64,000 nucleotides of DNA from NCBI RefSeq assembly GCF_019175385.1, contig NC_083345.1, forward strand, positions 43,298,098-43,362,097. The letters are read 5' to 3'. The position numbers were made by a program, and so were the translations under genes. Positions within the stretch are counted from its first letter, which is position 1. Every line of letters starts with the position of its first letter. The notes below the pieces were generated by a model. That model did not search any database. It saw only the letters and a program-made list of their open reading frames with translations, and was not told the origin of the DNA. This document shows, piece by piece, positions 24,185 to 35,350 of this stretch. This DNA is from Lycium barbarum. Taxonomy: Eukaryota; Streptophyta; Magnoliopsida; Solanales; Solanaceae.

Positions 24185-25140
24185 AGCCTGCTGATGAATA
24201 GTCCTACAATGTTAGGAACACATAATCTACCTCGATATCTGAGCACTCCATCACTTGTAATTACGAAGGGTGTCTTTTCTTTTTGAGGTGATGTATCTCG
24301 GTAATGAACTAGGACAGGGTCTTCGTACTGACGTCCTTCTATTTGTGCTACCAAAGATGACACAGCTGTGTCTTGAACGGTAACTCCTGCTTCACCTAAA
24401 TCTATCAATCGAATTCCGAGGCTAGCTAATCGACGAACTTCACGGACCATTTCTCTTTTCTCTGGCGGCACAGGTGACAAGCTACCTATGGACTTACGAC
24501 TGAAGGCATCAGCTACTACATTAGCTTTCCCGGGATGGTAAAAAATATCCACATCATAATCTTTCAACCACTGTAACCATCACCTCTGACGCAAATTCAA
24601 GTCCTTCTGCTTAAGGATGTACTGGAGGCTCTTATGATCAGTATAGATATCAACATGGACACCGTATAAGTAGTGCCTCCATATTTTCAAAGCATGAATC
24701 ACTGCCGCTAGCTAAAGATCATGGGTTGGACAATTCTTCTCGTGCTTCTTCAGTTGTCTAGAAGTATAAGCGACAACCTTACCGTGCTGCATTAACACAC
24801 AGCCCAATCCAATGCCCGAAGCATCACAATATACCAGATAACCATCTGCTCCTTCTGGAAGAGTCAAAACAGGTGTCAAAGTCAACTTATCCTTCAACGT
24901 TTGAAAACTCTACTAACAAGCATCTGTCCATTAGAACTTAGCTGATTTCTGAGTCAACTTAGTCAATGGGGCTGAAAGAGATGAAAATCCTTCTACGAAC
25001 CTTCTATAATATCCCGCTAGGCCTAAGAACCTACGTATCTCTGTTGGTGTCGTAGGTCGTGGCCAATTCTTTACGGCCTCGATCTTTTGGGCATCCACTC
25101 TAATGCCTTCGTCTGAAATAATAGGACCCAGAAAATCCAC
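24145..25140 (-). pseudogene. Element B RT thumb and RNase H
   Basis: The frame from 25,140 reads [19 protein letters not shown] then [14 protein letters not shown], the end of RT. RNase H follows with [16 protein letters not shown] (first catalytic Asp present) and [16 protein letters not shown]. Stops interrupt at about 24,930, 24,710 and 24,570. From 24,567 it resumes with KDYDVDIFYHPGKANVVADA, where the family has its final RNase H Asp, then runs into the linker before the integrase zinc finger, with a frameshift near 24,215. This domain would degrade the RNA strand of the hybrid. Confidence 0.8.
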
Positions 25141-25698
25141 AGCATTGAACCAGAACTCACACTTGGAAAACTTGGCATACCACTCTCTACCTCAAAGAAT
25201 TCCAAGCACTGCTCATAGATGTTCTGCATAATCAACCTCTGACGGCAAATAAACCAAAATATCATCTATAAACACAATCATGAACAAATATAGGAAGGGT
25301 CTGAATACACGGTCCATCAAATTCATGAATACGGCTGGGGCATTAGTTAACCCGAATGACATGACACAAAATTTGTAATGTCCAGATCTAGTCCTGAATG
25401 CTGTCTTCGGAATATCCTCTTCCTTCACACTAACCTGATGTTATCCTGACCTCAAGTCTATTTTCGAGAAGTATTTGGCACCTTGCAACTGGTTAAATAA
25501 ATCATCGATCCTCGAGAGCGGATACTTATTCTTTACAGTCACTTTATATAATTGACTATAATCAATACACATTCGCAAAGATCCATCCTTCTTTCTTACA
25601 AATAACCAACTGCGGACCCGATGGGCTGAACCATACTCGCACTCTCTCTCATCAGACACTGTCGCACCCTGTGACCTAGCTGGCCATAAGTATAACAA
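25071..25698 (-). pseudogene. Element B reverse transcriptase core, N-terminus deleted
   Basis: The frame contains [16 protein letters not shown], then [20 protein letters not shown], then (after a stop at 25,438) [15 protein letters not shown] and [12 protein letters not shown], the Y/F-x-D-D active site. What is missing is the RT start (the PPYRMAP / WGAPVLFV region present in element C) and all of protease: upstream sequence runs directly into the gag zinc knuckle near 25,620-25,700. The upstream codons to 25,698 are a gag frame and not RT. Confidence 0.82.
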
Positions 25699-26294
25699 CC
25701 ATCTGATCCCAGCCGATACTGACCCGCGTGTAACTTGTCACACTGGACACACCGCAGCAAAGGGGGTCTCATCTAGCTTGACTCTGGTGTGTAATGAGAG
25801 CCCGCTGCTCTAGAATTCTGGCCCGGTCCAAAATAAAAAGACCGATCAAACCTCGGACCTGAAAAACGCGGAGGTGCACTCCCTACCGAATAGAATGGAT
25901 ATCGGGGATACTGTTGTCTATGTCCTCCCCTAGACTCACCCCCAATCTCTAAAGCTCTGGCCCTCTTCCTATGGCCCCGGACACGGTCACGTTCTGTCCT
26001 CCGCTGACGCTTGCGGTCCTCCAAATTCTGTGCATATGCATGTACACGTGAGATATCCATGCCCGACTGTAATGCAGCAGTCGTACAAGCATCTATCAAA
26101 TGCAGCCCTAGACCAGCCAAAAAATGATGAACTCTTTCCTCCATCTCAGCCACCATGGCTGGAGCATATCTGGCCATAGAATCGAAATACATACAATACT
26201 CCTAGGCACTCATGCTGCCCTGCTCAATACGCAAGAACCTGTCTGCTCAGGCTCGTCGGACCTCTGGTGGTAAATAATGGCGAATAAGAGCATC
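25620..26294 (-). pseudogene. Element B gag, C-terminal part with nucleocapsid
   Basis: The open stretch 26,192-25,773 reads through MVAEMEERVHHFLAGLGLHL and a basic segment (NLEDRKRQRRTERDRVRGHR) into a Ser/Gly/Tyr-rich tail. A stop near 25,773 is followed by a zinc knuckle, [14 protein letters not shown] (CX2CX4HX4C with the second Cys changed to Tyr), at about 25,705-25,665. The N-terminal half is on the other side of solo LTR 3. Removing the solo LTR and one TGAAA leaves a continuous frame. Confidence 0.75.
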
Positions 26295-28290
26295 TGAAAT
26301 GTTATATCCCGTATTTCGTACATTCGGATATTCCAAGATAATTTCGAGAAGTTAAGGGCAAGGCTAAATTTTGATCTTGTTTAGCACACAAGTTATTTGT
26401 GAAAAATTATTGACGTGGAAATATTAAGAAAGGCTAGGGGCAAAATGGGAATTTCAAAAAAAATGGTCATGAAGTCATTATGGCTGTGTGGCATGTGTGG
26501 GAGTAGGTGTCCACATTTTTATTTGATGGAGCTAATTATGTTTATGGACCAAAGCTTACATAGCAAGATATTACTTATTCTTGTTTTATTTTAAGAAGTT
26601 TCAAGAAAGAGGGAGAAGGGACATGTGTTCATATTTTTATTCGTAGGGCCTAATTATATATATAGATAAGTGGTGGCCAAAAATAAGAGATATTCATCTT
26701 TCAAATCAAGAAAACTTGGAGAAACTTGGAGAAAAAGGGAGAAGGGCCATTCGGCCATGGTCTTGGCCGAACAAGACCATGCAAAAATTGATCCAAAAAA
26801 ATATTTTCTTCTAGCTTTTCTACCAATTGGAAGGTCCTCTATAACATGGAGTAATTGTTGGAGCAAGTAGACCCCTCTTTGTTGTAAGTTCACAACCATA
26901 GCCAAGTGAGAAGTTAAGGGAAAAGGTAAGAATTAATCTTCTTTTATATGTTAGGGATGATTTATGCATGTTGTAGTATTGAGAAATAGATGAAATTCAT
27001 GAAATATATGGATGTTGTGTGGTGGCCGAACATGGGTTGTTGGTATGGCAAGGAATGAACTAATTTTATTTAGTGTCTTTAATAGTTGTTATGGATTCTA
27101 TGATGCAAATGAAGATTTAATGGTTCGAGTTGACATTGAAATTGTTTGTGGGTTTTGTAGAAGTTAATGTGATTTTAGTATGAATTCTTGTAATTATGAG
27201 AATGAAGTTGCTAATGTAGATTGTTGGTGTAGTTTATGAATTTGAAAGAAGGAAATATGTTGTTATTGTTCTTGTTGAATTTGGAAGGTTTCGGGTGAAG
27301 TAGTATGTTGATTGGGTTGTTTGGAATATTATGTGAATTGTTTGAAGTATTCTTGAATCATGTTAAGACGATTTCGGATTAACACTTGAATGTGAGATCG
27401 TTGATATTAGCTTGACTATGTGTGGTTGAATTGAATATAAAAGGAACGCCGTCGAATTGTGTAGAAAGGATTGCTAGTGTTAGAATGCATTTGAATTAAT
27501 TGTTGAAGTTGGAGATATGATTGTTGGTATCGTTGTTGATAATTTGGCCGAGTTGAATTCTCGGGAATGGTGTATTTACAGGGGAAATGCTGCCGAAATT
27601 TCGGCAAATTATAAATGAATTTATTTGGAAGACTAAGGCAAGTGTGTGACAATGTGTTTAATAATTATGTCAATTCTCTTGAATGTAGACTAGCAAGTTT
27701 TGACGAATAAGCGTAGCTAATTGGACGTGGGACAGGTATGTAAAGCCTAACATTTCTTTCTTTTGGCATGTCCTAGAGCTAAGTAAGCTATGATACTTAT
27801 CTTGGGGTGACTCTATTCTTGATTCTGAGCTTGTTAATGATTCTTATTCACTTCTTGATGTGAATATACTTAGTATGGCCGAGCTTATTGTATGATTGAA
27901 TAACAAGAAATGTCTAAAGAGTTCTGTAAGTAGTAATGTCCCTAACTTTCGTAGACGGTCTCGGATTGCTTGAAAATGGTCGTAGAGGTTCCTATAATGA
28001 ATAACGTTCATAACTTTCATGTGCTAACGCGGATTGTTTTAGAAACGTTCATGGGGGGTTCTATAATGAATGATGTCCATAACGATATTTGAAAGGTACT
28101 TGGTATGATTGTTGCTTTAATTTCCCAAAAATAGCTTCTGAAACGTTCGTAGAAGGTTCTGTATTTGAAACGCTCATAACTTTCTTATACTAAGTCGGAT
28201 TGGCCCGAAACTTGTTTCTGAGTCTTCAGGCGTCGGTAAGGATACTTATACATTGATTCTTAAAAGTTGATTTATGCGCATTTAGTTTCC

Positions 28291-28727
28291 CCACGACTTT
28301 GCTCGTGCATATGATTGTTAACTTTCTTATACTAACCCGGATTTGCTTGAAACGTGTTTGTGGTTTACTAATGATTTCAAGAAAATTACTTCTGTACTAA
28401 AGGAAACATAAAGTTGATCTTCAAAACCACTCCGAAGGGGGTGCGAGATTTTACTATTTAGACTTTCAAGACCACTCCGAAGGGGGTGCGAGGTTTTACT
28501 ATTTCCCCACGACTTTGCTCGACTTTGCTCGTGCATATGGTTGTTAACTTTCTTATACTAACCCGGATTTGCTTGAAACGTGTTTGTGGTTTACTAATGA
28601 TTTCAAGAAAATTACTTCTGTACTAAAGGAAACATAAAGTTGATCTTCAAAACCACTCCGAAGGGGGTGCGAGATTTTACTATTTAGACTTTCAAGACCA
28701 CTCCGAAGGGGGTGCGAGGTTTTAGTA
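28291..28727 (+). repeat. Direct duplication of about 220 bp in solo LTR 3
   Basis: Two near-identical units, offset 226 bp (GTGCATATG at 28,305 and 28,531). Each contains two ACCACTCCGAAGGGGGTGCGAG blocks about 45 bp apart. The second unit also doubles GACTTTGCTC. Near identity suggests a recent local duplication. Confidence 0.85.
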
Positions 28728-28828
28728 TTTCGTTTCGATTACGATTTATGTTTACACTCCATAGCATTATTTCTTTGTATAGGTATTTGTGGATTAAGTT
28801 GTGTTGACACCATCATCATTAGTATTAA

Positions 28829-29245
28829 TGTCGCAAGCGGCATGCCCGAAGGGGCCAGGACTCTTATTATTATGTCGCAAGCGACATGCCCGAAGGGGCC
28901 AGGGCTATTATTATTATGTCGCAAGCGGCATGCCCGAAGGGGCCAGGACTACTAGTATTATTATGTCACAAGCGGCATGCCCGAAGGGGCCATCATTATT
29001 ATAATGTCGAACGCGGCATGCCCGAAGGGGCCACCATCATTATTATTATGTCGGAACCGGCATGCCCGAAGAGGCAAGGACTAGCATTATTATGCCGGCG
29101 GCATGCCCGAAGGGCCATCATCATTATTATTATGTCGAAACCGGCATGCCCGAAAGGGCCAGGACTAGTATTATTATGCCGGCGGCATGCCCGAAGGGGC
29201 CATCATTGTTACTATGCCGGAAGCGGCCGTCCGAAGGGACCATTA
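28829..29245 (+). repeat. Minisatellite with GGCATGCCCGAAGGGGCC core
   Basis: About ten units with a period of roughly 43 bp. Each has GTCG(C/A)AAGCGGCATGCC then CGAAGGGGCCA and a short ATT-repeat linker of variable length. The core contains the palindrome GGCATGCC. Long open frames on the + strand (repeating MPEGAR / ACPKG) are by-products. The related solo LTR at 53,847-56,803 lacks the array. Confidence 0.88.
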
Positions 29246-29895
29246 TGATACTATTTTCTCATAGTGTATTCTAGAATTTGGGTATGCTGTGTTTATATTA
29301 GGTATGCTAGAATTTGTGTAAGGTACTACGTGGCACAGTTCAAAATGTTGTTCCAGGTAGCTCCCGGGTTGTCTCTAAACTGGTTACTGTTACGCCTTTC
29401 CTTGTTTATGATTCAGCGATGCTTTACATATTCAGTACATATTCCGTACTGAGCCCCTTTCTTCGAGGGCTGTGTTTCATGCCACGCAGGTACACCCAGG
29501 TGAGTAGAAGACTTTGCTAAAGGTGTTCCAGCGGGATTGGCAAGCTCCATCTCAGTTCGGAGTATTGCCGGGTCAAAGTACTTATGTCATGGTATTTTGT
29601 AAATGTTAGAGACTTTGCAGACAGTGTCCTGTGGATAGGGCGTCGAGAAGTGCGAATCATTTGTAGATGTTAAAAGAGTATGTATTTTCGGATGACTTCA
29701 GTTGGTTTAAAGTTCGTAATTGATTGAAAGTTTTCATAATCTGTATAAAGACAATGATCTCTATTTGGAAAGTTTCATGTTTTAAAAGTTTTTGAAATGA
29801 CAGATTTTGGTAAAGCGAACGTTTAAGGGTTCGCTCGACTCTGATGAGAGTCGGGTGCCCATCATGCCCTATCAAGATTAGGGTGTGACATGAAA

Positions 29896-30406
29896 ACTCT
29901 CGCCAAACCGCTGGAGGGGCATTCTCTCCCCTAGATAACTCCCAAGTCTGATACCACTGTACTGCAATATCACGAAGTCTATACGAAGCCAACTCCACAA
30001 ACTCGACCTCATCCGCATGCATAACCCTCAAGTTCCTCTTCATACCATCAATGAAATCCTGGGGGTCCATATTTTGCTTTATCATCGAAAATTCTAGAGG
30101 ACCTAACCCAAGGAAGTTCTTAACCCTCGAACTACCGTCCCTGTTTGCCTGGTCAACACCAACTCCCAGCCGCTGAGCCTGGGCGGCTACTAATCTGGTC
30201 AATACCTGTACAGCATCCCGCACATCCTATCCTGATGCATCCGGCTGAGGAACTGGGGCAGGTGCTGCAGGTGGGGTATGTGATGTCTCAGACAGGCCCT
30301 CACTCTGAATCTCATCCTGAGCCCTCGTAGCCTGCCGAGTACGGCTAGTGGCCTCACCGGCCGCTCTCTTGCCCTTCTGGGCAGCTGTAGCTTTCTAGCG
30401 AAGCAT
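29896..30406 (-). pseudogene. Element B gag, N-terminal part
   Basis: Sense start taken at the ATG 30,406-30,404 (MLR, then a stop). It is followed by a basic, Ala-rich leader, a Pro-rich stretch, then FLGLGPLEFSMIKQNMDPQD and LASYRLRDIAVQWYQTW, the capsid region of chromovirus gag. Stops are at the fourth codon and near 30,235. The frame ends at solo LTR 3. The leader to the primer site is about 190 bp with no other frame. Confidence 0.78.
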
Positions 30407-30592
30407 CGCTGAAATCAAAACAAATCATCAGAAAGCGAACACTTCAAATATGGCTCTATCGTACGATTTAAGAGAGAAAGAATGACATCATCCTAAATGT
30501 CCTGTAGCCTTCTGTTTATAATTGTGGTGCACAACACACCCATAAACAAGACTCTACTAGACACGGTCTATAGACAACCCTAGGACGAAACT

Positions 30593-30604
30593 GCTCTGAT
30601 ACCA
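30593..30604 (-). other. Element B primer binding site
   Basis: Minus-strand TGGTATCAGAGC, complementary to the 3' end of initiator Met tRNA, four bases inside the LTR edge at 30,609. Confidence 0.88.
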
Positions 30605-30608
30605 TTTC

Positions 30609-30640
30609 TGTCACGACCCAAACCGATGAGTCGTGACGAG
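30609..30640 (-). repeat. Element B 5' LTR, tip fragment left of element A
   Basis: The first 32 bases of the LTR in + orientation, identical to 20,544-20,575. The rest of this LTR resumes at 42,525 after element A. Confidence 0.9.
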
Positions 30641-32314
30641 TGTTATGCCCTATTTTTAACGGATTAAAACTAGTTCACAACTTACGACTATGTTTCCTCT
30701 AGTTTTGAAAATATTCAGAGTCGCCACCTAATTTTAGGAAATATTAGGAAACCATTTGTAAAAATGCAAACTCCATTTTTTAGTCTTAGAAACCGATGAG
30801 ATTCTAGGTAAGAGTTTTATTTACCCCGAGGGGAAGGTGTTAAGCATACCTCAGAGCCTATCCGAAGACAATCTTTAAACTTAGCTTAATTAACACAAGA
30901 GGGAAATTATTTAATTATTTCTTTTTTACTATCACCTATTTAAAGAATTGCAGAAAAAAGAAACTACTCTCTCAAAACTATTTGTATAAAAGGGGGTTTT
31001 AAGGTAAATATAACTATGCGAGTAAATGCATATTTATAAAGGAAGTGGTTAACGCTAATGTATGCATGAGGAAAATACGTATGACATTCATTTTTATATA
31101 AGGATAATATGTATAATATAGAATAAGGAAGGATATATTTGTTTATAAGAAAATAATGTATCTATGTGATATGTAAAAGAATTAGTTAGTATATGTGATA
31201 TATATGTATATGACAATGGTACATGTGTATGCTTATTGTAGAAGCAGTAGTTAGTATACATGAGATGCAAACATATACATATATATATTCATGATGTATT
31301 TTTGTATACAATAGTATAAAATGAGAGGATTAGTAGGTATATTTTGGGGAAATGTATCTATGCGATATTTATATCCTATGTAAAGATGGTTTATATTGTT
31401 TCAAAAATAACTATTTTGTCATATGAGAGTAATATAGGTATATACATGATGAAAAGATGATTAAAGTAATTACTTAAAATAGGATAGTGTATATATGTAT
31501 GTGTGCACATAAAATGAAATATGTACCTTGTAGTTCTTGTAAAATAGCTTGGGCCACCATACTTAAGCCCTCTTATTTTCAACTAAACAATTTGGCTTGC
31601 TCATGGTAATACTAAAAGGAAACAAATTCTGAAAAATGTCCGAAACCATTTGGTCCTTGAGATCAATTAAAAAACGTTACCACCCCATTTTGAAATCCTG
31701 CACTTTTGAACTAATTTTGGGCCCAAACCAATCTGAAAAAAAAACTTGAGCAGTAATGGAGTCCTCCATTTGTTGCCTCTTAATAAAACTATTTGCGAAT
31801 GCAGAAAAATGAGACTGAAAACAGTTGCTTTATAATTAATAACTGCATATACATACACTCCTAATAACTGAAGACAAAAGGTAAATCGAGGGCGATTACT
31901 AACCTTTTCCGGGACAGCGAACTGAGGCTAGTGTTGTCGTCGAGTCTCCGAATCCGCTTAAAGCAATCCGTGCTTAGCCGAGAACAACCAAAATTATACA
32001 GCCAAAAGAACTTAGAGTTAAAATAGGATTTTCTGAGAACATAGAAAGAACTATGGATTTTTTTTTTAGTTACGAAGGCTTATGAAAATAAAAGGGGTTT
32101 GCAATTCAACTTTAAAGTAAATAAATGCTTTCTCTCCAATTGTTAAGCCTATCTCAAAGGGAATTTTCAGCCTTCAAAAAACTTTGTGAAAGTAAAGGGA
32201 TTTTTTTTTTCGATTTCTTGAACTTAAGGGGATTTTTAATTGTCAAGAAAACTTATGAAATAACAGGATTTTCTCAATTGTTGAACTTGTTCTAAAACAG
32301 CCCTCAAAGGCCGG

Positions 32315-32322
32315 TATTTATA
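32315..32322 (-). promoter_or_regulatory. TATA box in element A 3' LTR
   Basis: Minus-sense AGCTATAAATACCGGCC, identical in the other LTR at 41,419-41,426, about 1.1 kb into the LTR in sense orientation. Confidence 0.62.
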
Positions 32323-32863
32323 GCTGAAGGTTGGGATGTTTCAACATGCTTCTTCAAGAAGCTGAAAATTCAGAATTCAAAAAAGAGGGGGAAAAGGTGA
32401 TGTTTTCGGATTGGAAGTTCTGGGAAAAAAGGTTTTGATGGATAATATCAAGGAAAAGGGGTGAAAAATCTCACCTTTTCAGTTTCGATTTGAGAGGAGA
32501 AGAGTCGTTGGGGTATAGTACATGGTAGTTCTTGCCATTGTTCGTCGAATCAGAGGGCGGTTATCTTCTAGACAAAAGGATTTTAGAATCTCTCCCTTTC
32601 CAGCTTTTGGAAATGTCTTAAAAAGGGAGAAAGGTGATAGGTGATAGGAGATGGGTGATGAAGAAGCGGGACACAGGAGTCGACACTGGCATTTGTCCGG
32701 TGGTCCGATGGGTGGGGTGGCGGTGAAGCGATGGAAGTGACGTGATGGGGGGTGGGGTGGATGGTGACGGCTAGGTTTCCTTTTGGGAGAGAAAAGGGGT
32801 TGGTTTGGTTAGTTCAATTTAGTTACTGAAGATGGGTTAGGGACTTAGGTGGGTTTAGTTGTA

Positions 32864-32888
32864 GGGGGTTTGGGCCGGGTCGGTGGGG
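32864..32888 (+). other. G-quadruplex-type motif in element A LTR
   Basis: Four runs of three or more G with loops of 3, 2 and 5 bases on the + strand (antisense to the element). The other LTR keeps it at 41,955-41,980 with a longer first run. More G-runs follow immediately and also occur at 32,690-32,765. Confidence 0.6.
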
Positions 32889-33430
32889 TTTTGGGCTAGG
32901 GCGGTTGGGCCACAGATTTTGGTTAAGGGGAGAAGGGAATTTGCCCAATATTATGGGTAGATGATTTAGTTTCTAATCCCTTTTTACTTCAATCAATTAA
33001 TTAAAATATGCTTCTTTGTCCTAATCAATTCCCACAAAATGTATACCTATATAAATTGCAATACGAGTATTTAATATACGTATTTAGTTTTAAAATAGAG
33101 TAAAAGATGATTAATACGGTAATAAGTAGTATTAAAGGAAAAATGCCAATGCCAATATTGATATAGGAATACCAACACTATTTTTGAGTGATTTAATTGT
33201 AAAGAATGATGTTTAGTAATATTTTTTTTAATTATATATAAAAAAAAATATGATGTTTGGTGATTTTTTAAAAATGATAGAAACCTTTCTTAATTTTAGA
33301 GAAATAATATCTAAAAAAAGTGTAGTAATTAGTGAAAATATTCCAAACTCATTTATTGGGGAATTTTCACGACTGAGAAACATAGTGAAATTAATTAAAC
33401 AAAAAGGAGGGCCAAATTTGGGTGTCAATA

Positions 33431-34420
33431 GTTTGTCCCTCTTCGTCCAGGGATGATGAAAGAGTCTTTGGGCGAAGACGTTGACATAAACCCGATTTTG
33501 ACCCGATGAGTAAACCAGATATGGTTTGGGAAAGAGTATAGCTACAAAGGGGGTAATCCTTTGGGGAATGAAGAGGTGAGTTTATGAATTCGACCGAACT
33601 ATGGTTCCTGAGTAGCCTACATATCTCGGGTCATAAGAGAATTAGGTCGATGTAGTTCGAATAAGGAGACGATAAAATTTTGAGAGGTCCTCAAAATTTG
33701 CCACAGTGTCTGAATTGTGAGGACACTGGCTCTCTTGTTATGGACAAGGGATAATAGTTTTGTTGGATATTTGGAAGGTTGAGTTGTTGAAAATTTTTTG
33801 AGTGATCCTCAAAAATTTGTCCCAGTGTTGTAGTTATGGTAACACGAGGTTTCAGAGATAGAAAGGGTAGTGGTTTCAACATGAGCGAAAATAGCTAGAA
33901 TGGAATATGACTTGCTTGACTCTGAGTCCCCTACGTATTGAAGAGGACGGGAATTAATTCAAATGTGTTTTAAAGAAAATGAGAAGATAAAAAATTTTGA
34001 GGGATCCTCAAAATTTTGTCCCAGTGTCGAATTATGGTGACACTAGATGTTGTTAGGAAGATGTGGTCAAATTTTGGGAAAGATTGCTGATGAAAAAGGT
34101 CTTTCTGATGACGGGATGTACTTTTGCAGCTTCTTGATTATAAATGTGGCTACCGCAATACACCCATAAGCGAGACTCTACACGAATGCATTTATGTGCT
34201 GTCATAGGATCATATCAGCTCGTCCTAGGGGAGTGACCCTCAAAATTGTCCCAGTATCGCATTATGACGACCTTAGGATGCGGAAGAATCTGACTGTGTT
34301 TCTAGAATGTATATTCTCAAAAGAAGTGACTTCTTAAAAAATTGAAAGAAAAACTGGTTGGCGAGCTAAAGCGGAGAGCGGATTCATTGACTCTAGCTTA
34401 TGAGTTTGATGTCCTCATCA
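33431..34420 (-). repeat. Element A 3' region: palindromic motif repeated four times
   Basis: AAATTTTGAGG and CCTCAAAATTT arms recur at about 33,675, 33,790, 33,991 and 34,226 (the last reduced to one arm), each followed by GTCCCAGTGT-like sequence and a GTGACACT-like block. The copy at 33,991-34,017 has perfect 12-bp arms around a 3-base loop. No coding frame. A purine-rich stretch (minus-sense GAAGAGGGACAAAC) next to the LTR at 33,431-33,445 is a weak polypurine-tract candidate. Confidence 0.65.
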
Positions 34421-34589
34421 AGCGGGGCGCCTCAGTTCGCTGTGGCAGAGATAGTTCCACGTTGTATTGTGTTCATCTGCAAAAGATGTAAAGATACCTG
34501 TGCAGTTCAAAGTTATAATGTAATAATAACATAAGGAAATAAAGGAAGGGATTGTAGACAAACTAGAATTGAAAGCACCGATTTGTAGA

Positions 34590-35350
34590 GCGACTAAAAT
34601 GTAAAGCTTTCGACTAGCAGAGCAACTGTAATGTAGAGGCTTCCGGCTGGCGGAGCAAGTGTAATGTAAAGCTTCCTGCTGGCGGAGCAACTGTAATGTA
34701 AAGCATCCGGCTGGCAGAGCAACGGTGATATAAAGCTTCCGGCTAGCGAAGCAACTGTAATGTAAAGGCTTCCGGCTGGCGGAGCAACTGTAATGTAAAA
34801 GCTTCCGGCTGGCGGAGTAACTGTAATGTAAAGGTTTCCGGCTGGCGGAGCAACTGTAATGTAAAGTAAAAATCTCCGATCGGCGGAGCAACTGTAATGT
34901 AAAAGCTTCCGGCTGGCGGAGCAACTGTAATGTAAAGTAAAAATCTCCGATCGGCGGAGTTGTTGACGAAGTTAGATAGCGGTCCCCGATTGGCGGGGTA
35001 ATTGGCTTTGTTAGACGGTATCCTCGATTGGCGAAGTTAGTCGACGCAATTAGATGGTATCTCTGATCGGCGAAGTTAGTCGCAGTTAGATCGTATCTCC
35101 AATTGGCGGAGTTATTTGACGCAGTTAGATTGTATCTTCAATTGGTGTAGTTAGTCGCAGTTAGATCGTTTCTCCGATTGGCGGAGTTAATCGCAGTTAG
35201 ATTGTATCTCTGATTGGCGGAGTTAATCGCAGTTAGATTGTATCTCCGATTGGCGGAGTTAATCGCAATTAGATTGTAGATCTTCGATTGGCGGAGTTTT
35301 TTTTTTTTAACATAGTTAGAACGTAGATCTCCGATTGGCGGAGTTATTAT
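34590..35350 (-). repeat. Element A 3' region: two blocks of tandem repeats
   Basis: Block 1 (about 34,590-34,950): roughly ten units of 35-38 bp with GGCTGGCGGAGCAACTGTAATGTAAAGC. Block 2 (about 34,950-35,350): roughly ten units of 33-38 bp with TCCGATTGGCGGAGTTAATCGCAGTTAGA. Both share GGCGGAG, so block 2 looks derived from the same ancestor. The 168-codon minus frame across block 1 is a translation of the repeat. Confidence 0.82.

Larger units (their letters stand above)
26300..29890 (+). mobile_element. Solo LTR 3 in element B gag
   Basis: It starts TGTTATATCCCGTATTTCG and ends TTAGGGTGTGACA, and is flanked by perfect TGAAA duplications (26,295-26,299 and 29,891-29,895). It belongs to the same family as the solo LTR at 53,847. 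+ orientation is inferred from the TCAGTACATATTCCGTACTGA...CAGGTAC block near 29,430-29,490, whose relative in element B's LTR is on the minus (sense) strand. A TATATATATAGATAAG candidate TATA is at about 26,655-26,668. It holds a duplication (28,291-28,727) and a minisatellite (28,829-29,245). No coding sequence. Confidence 0.9.
30641..33430 (-). repeat. Element A 3' LTR (left copy)
   Basis: 2,790 bp. It contains the AGTCGCCACCTAATTTTAGG block shared with the Tat-1 LTR, a TATA box and a G-quadruplex-type motif. It lacks 2.16 kb that the right copy has at 38,785-40,941, probably through deletion at 31,834/31,835. The terminal CA reads TA here (GTGTCAATA). Confidence 0.85.

Noticed and set aside
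28886..29274. Long + strand frames repeating MPEGAR / ACPKG
   Set aside because: They are the translation of the 43-bp minisatellite in a solo LTR; a period of about 43 with indels gives shifting frames and no domain.
34418..34924. 168-codon minus frame with repeating SASRKPLHYSC
   Set aside because: Direct translation of the 35-38 bp tandem repeat in element A's 3' region.
34590..35350. CRISPR-like array
   Set aside because: Units are contiguous and diverged with no unique spacers, and the context is a plant retroelement.
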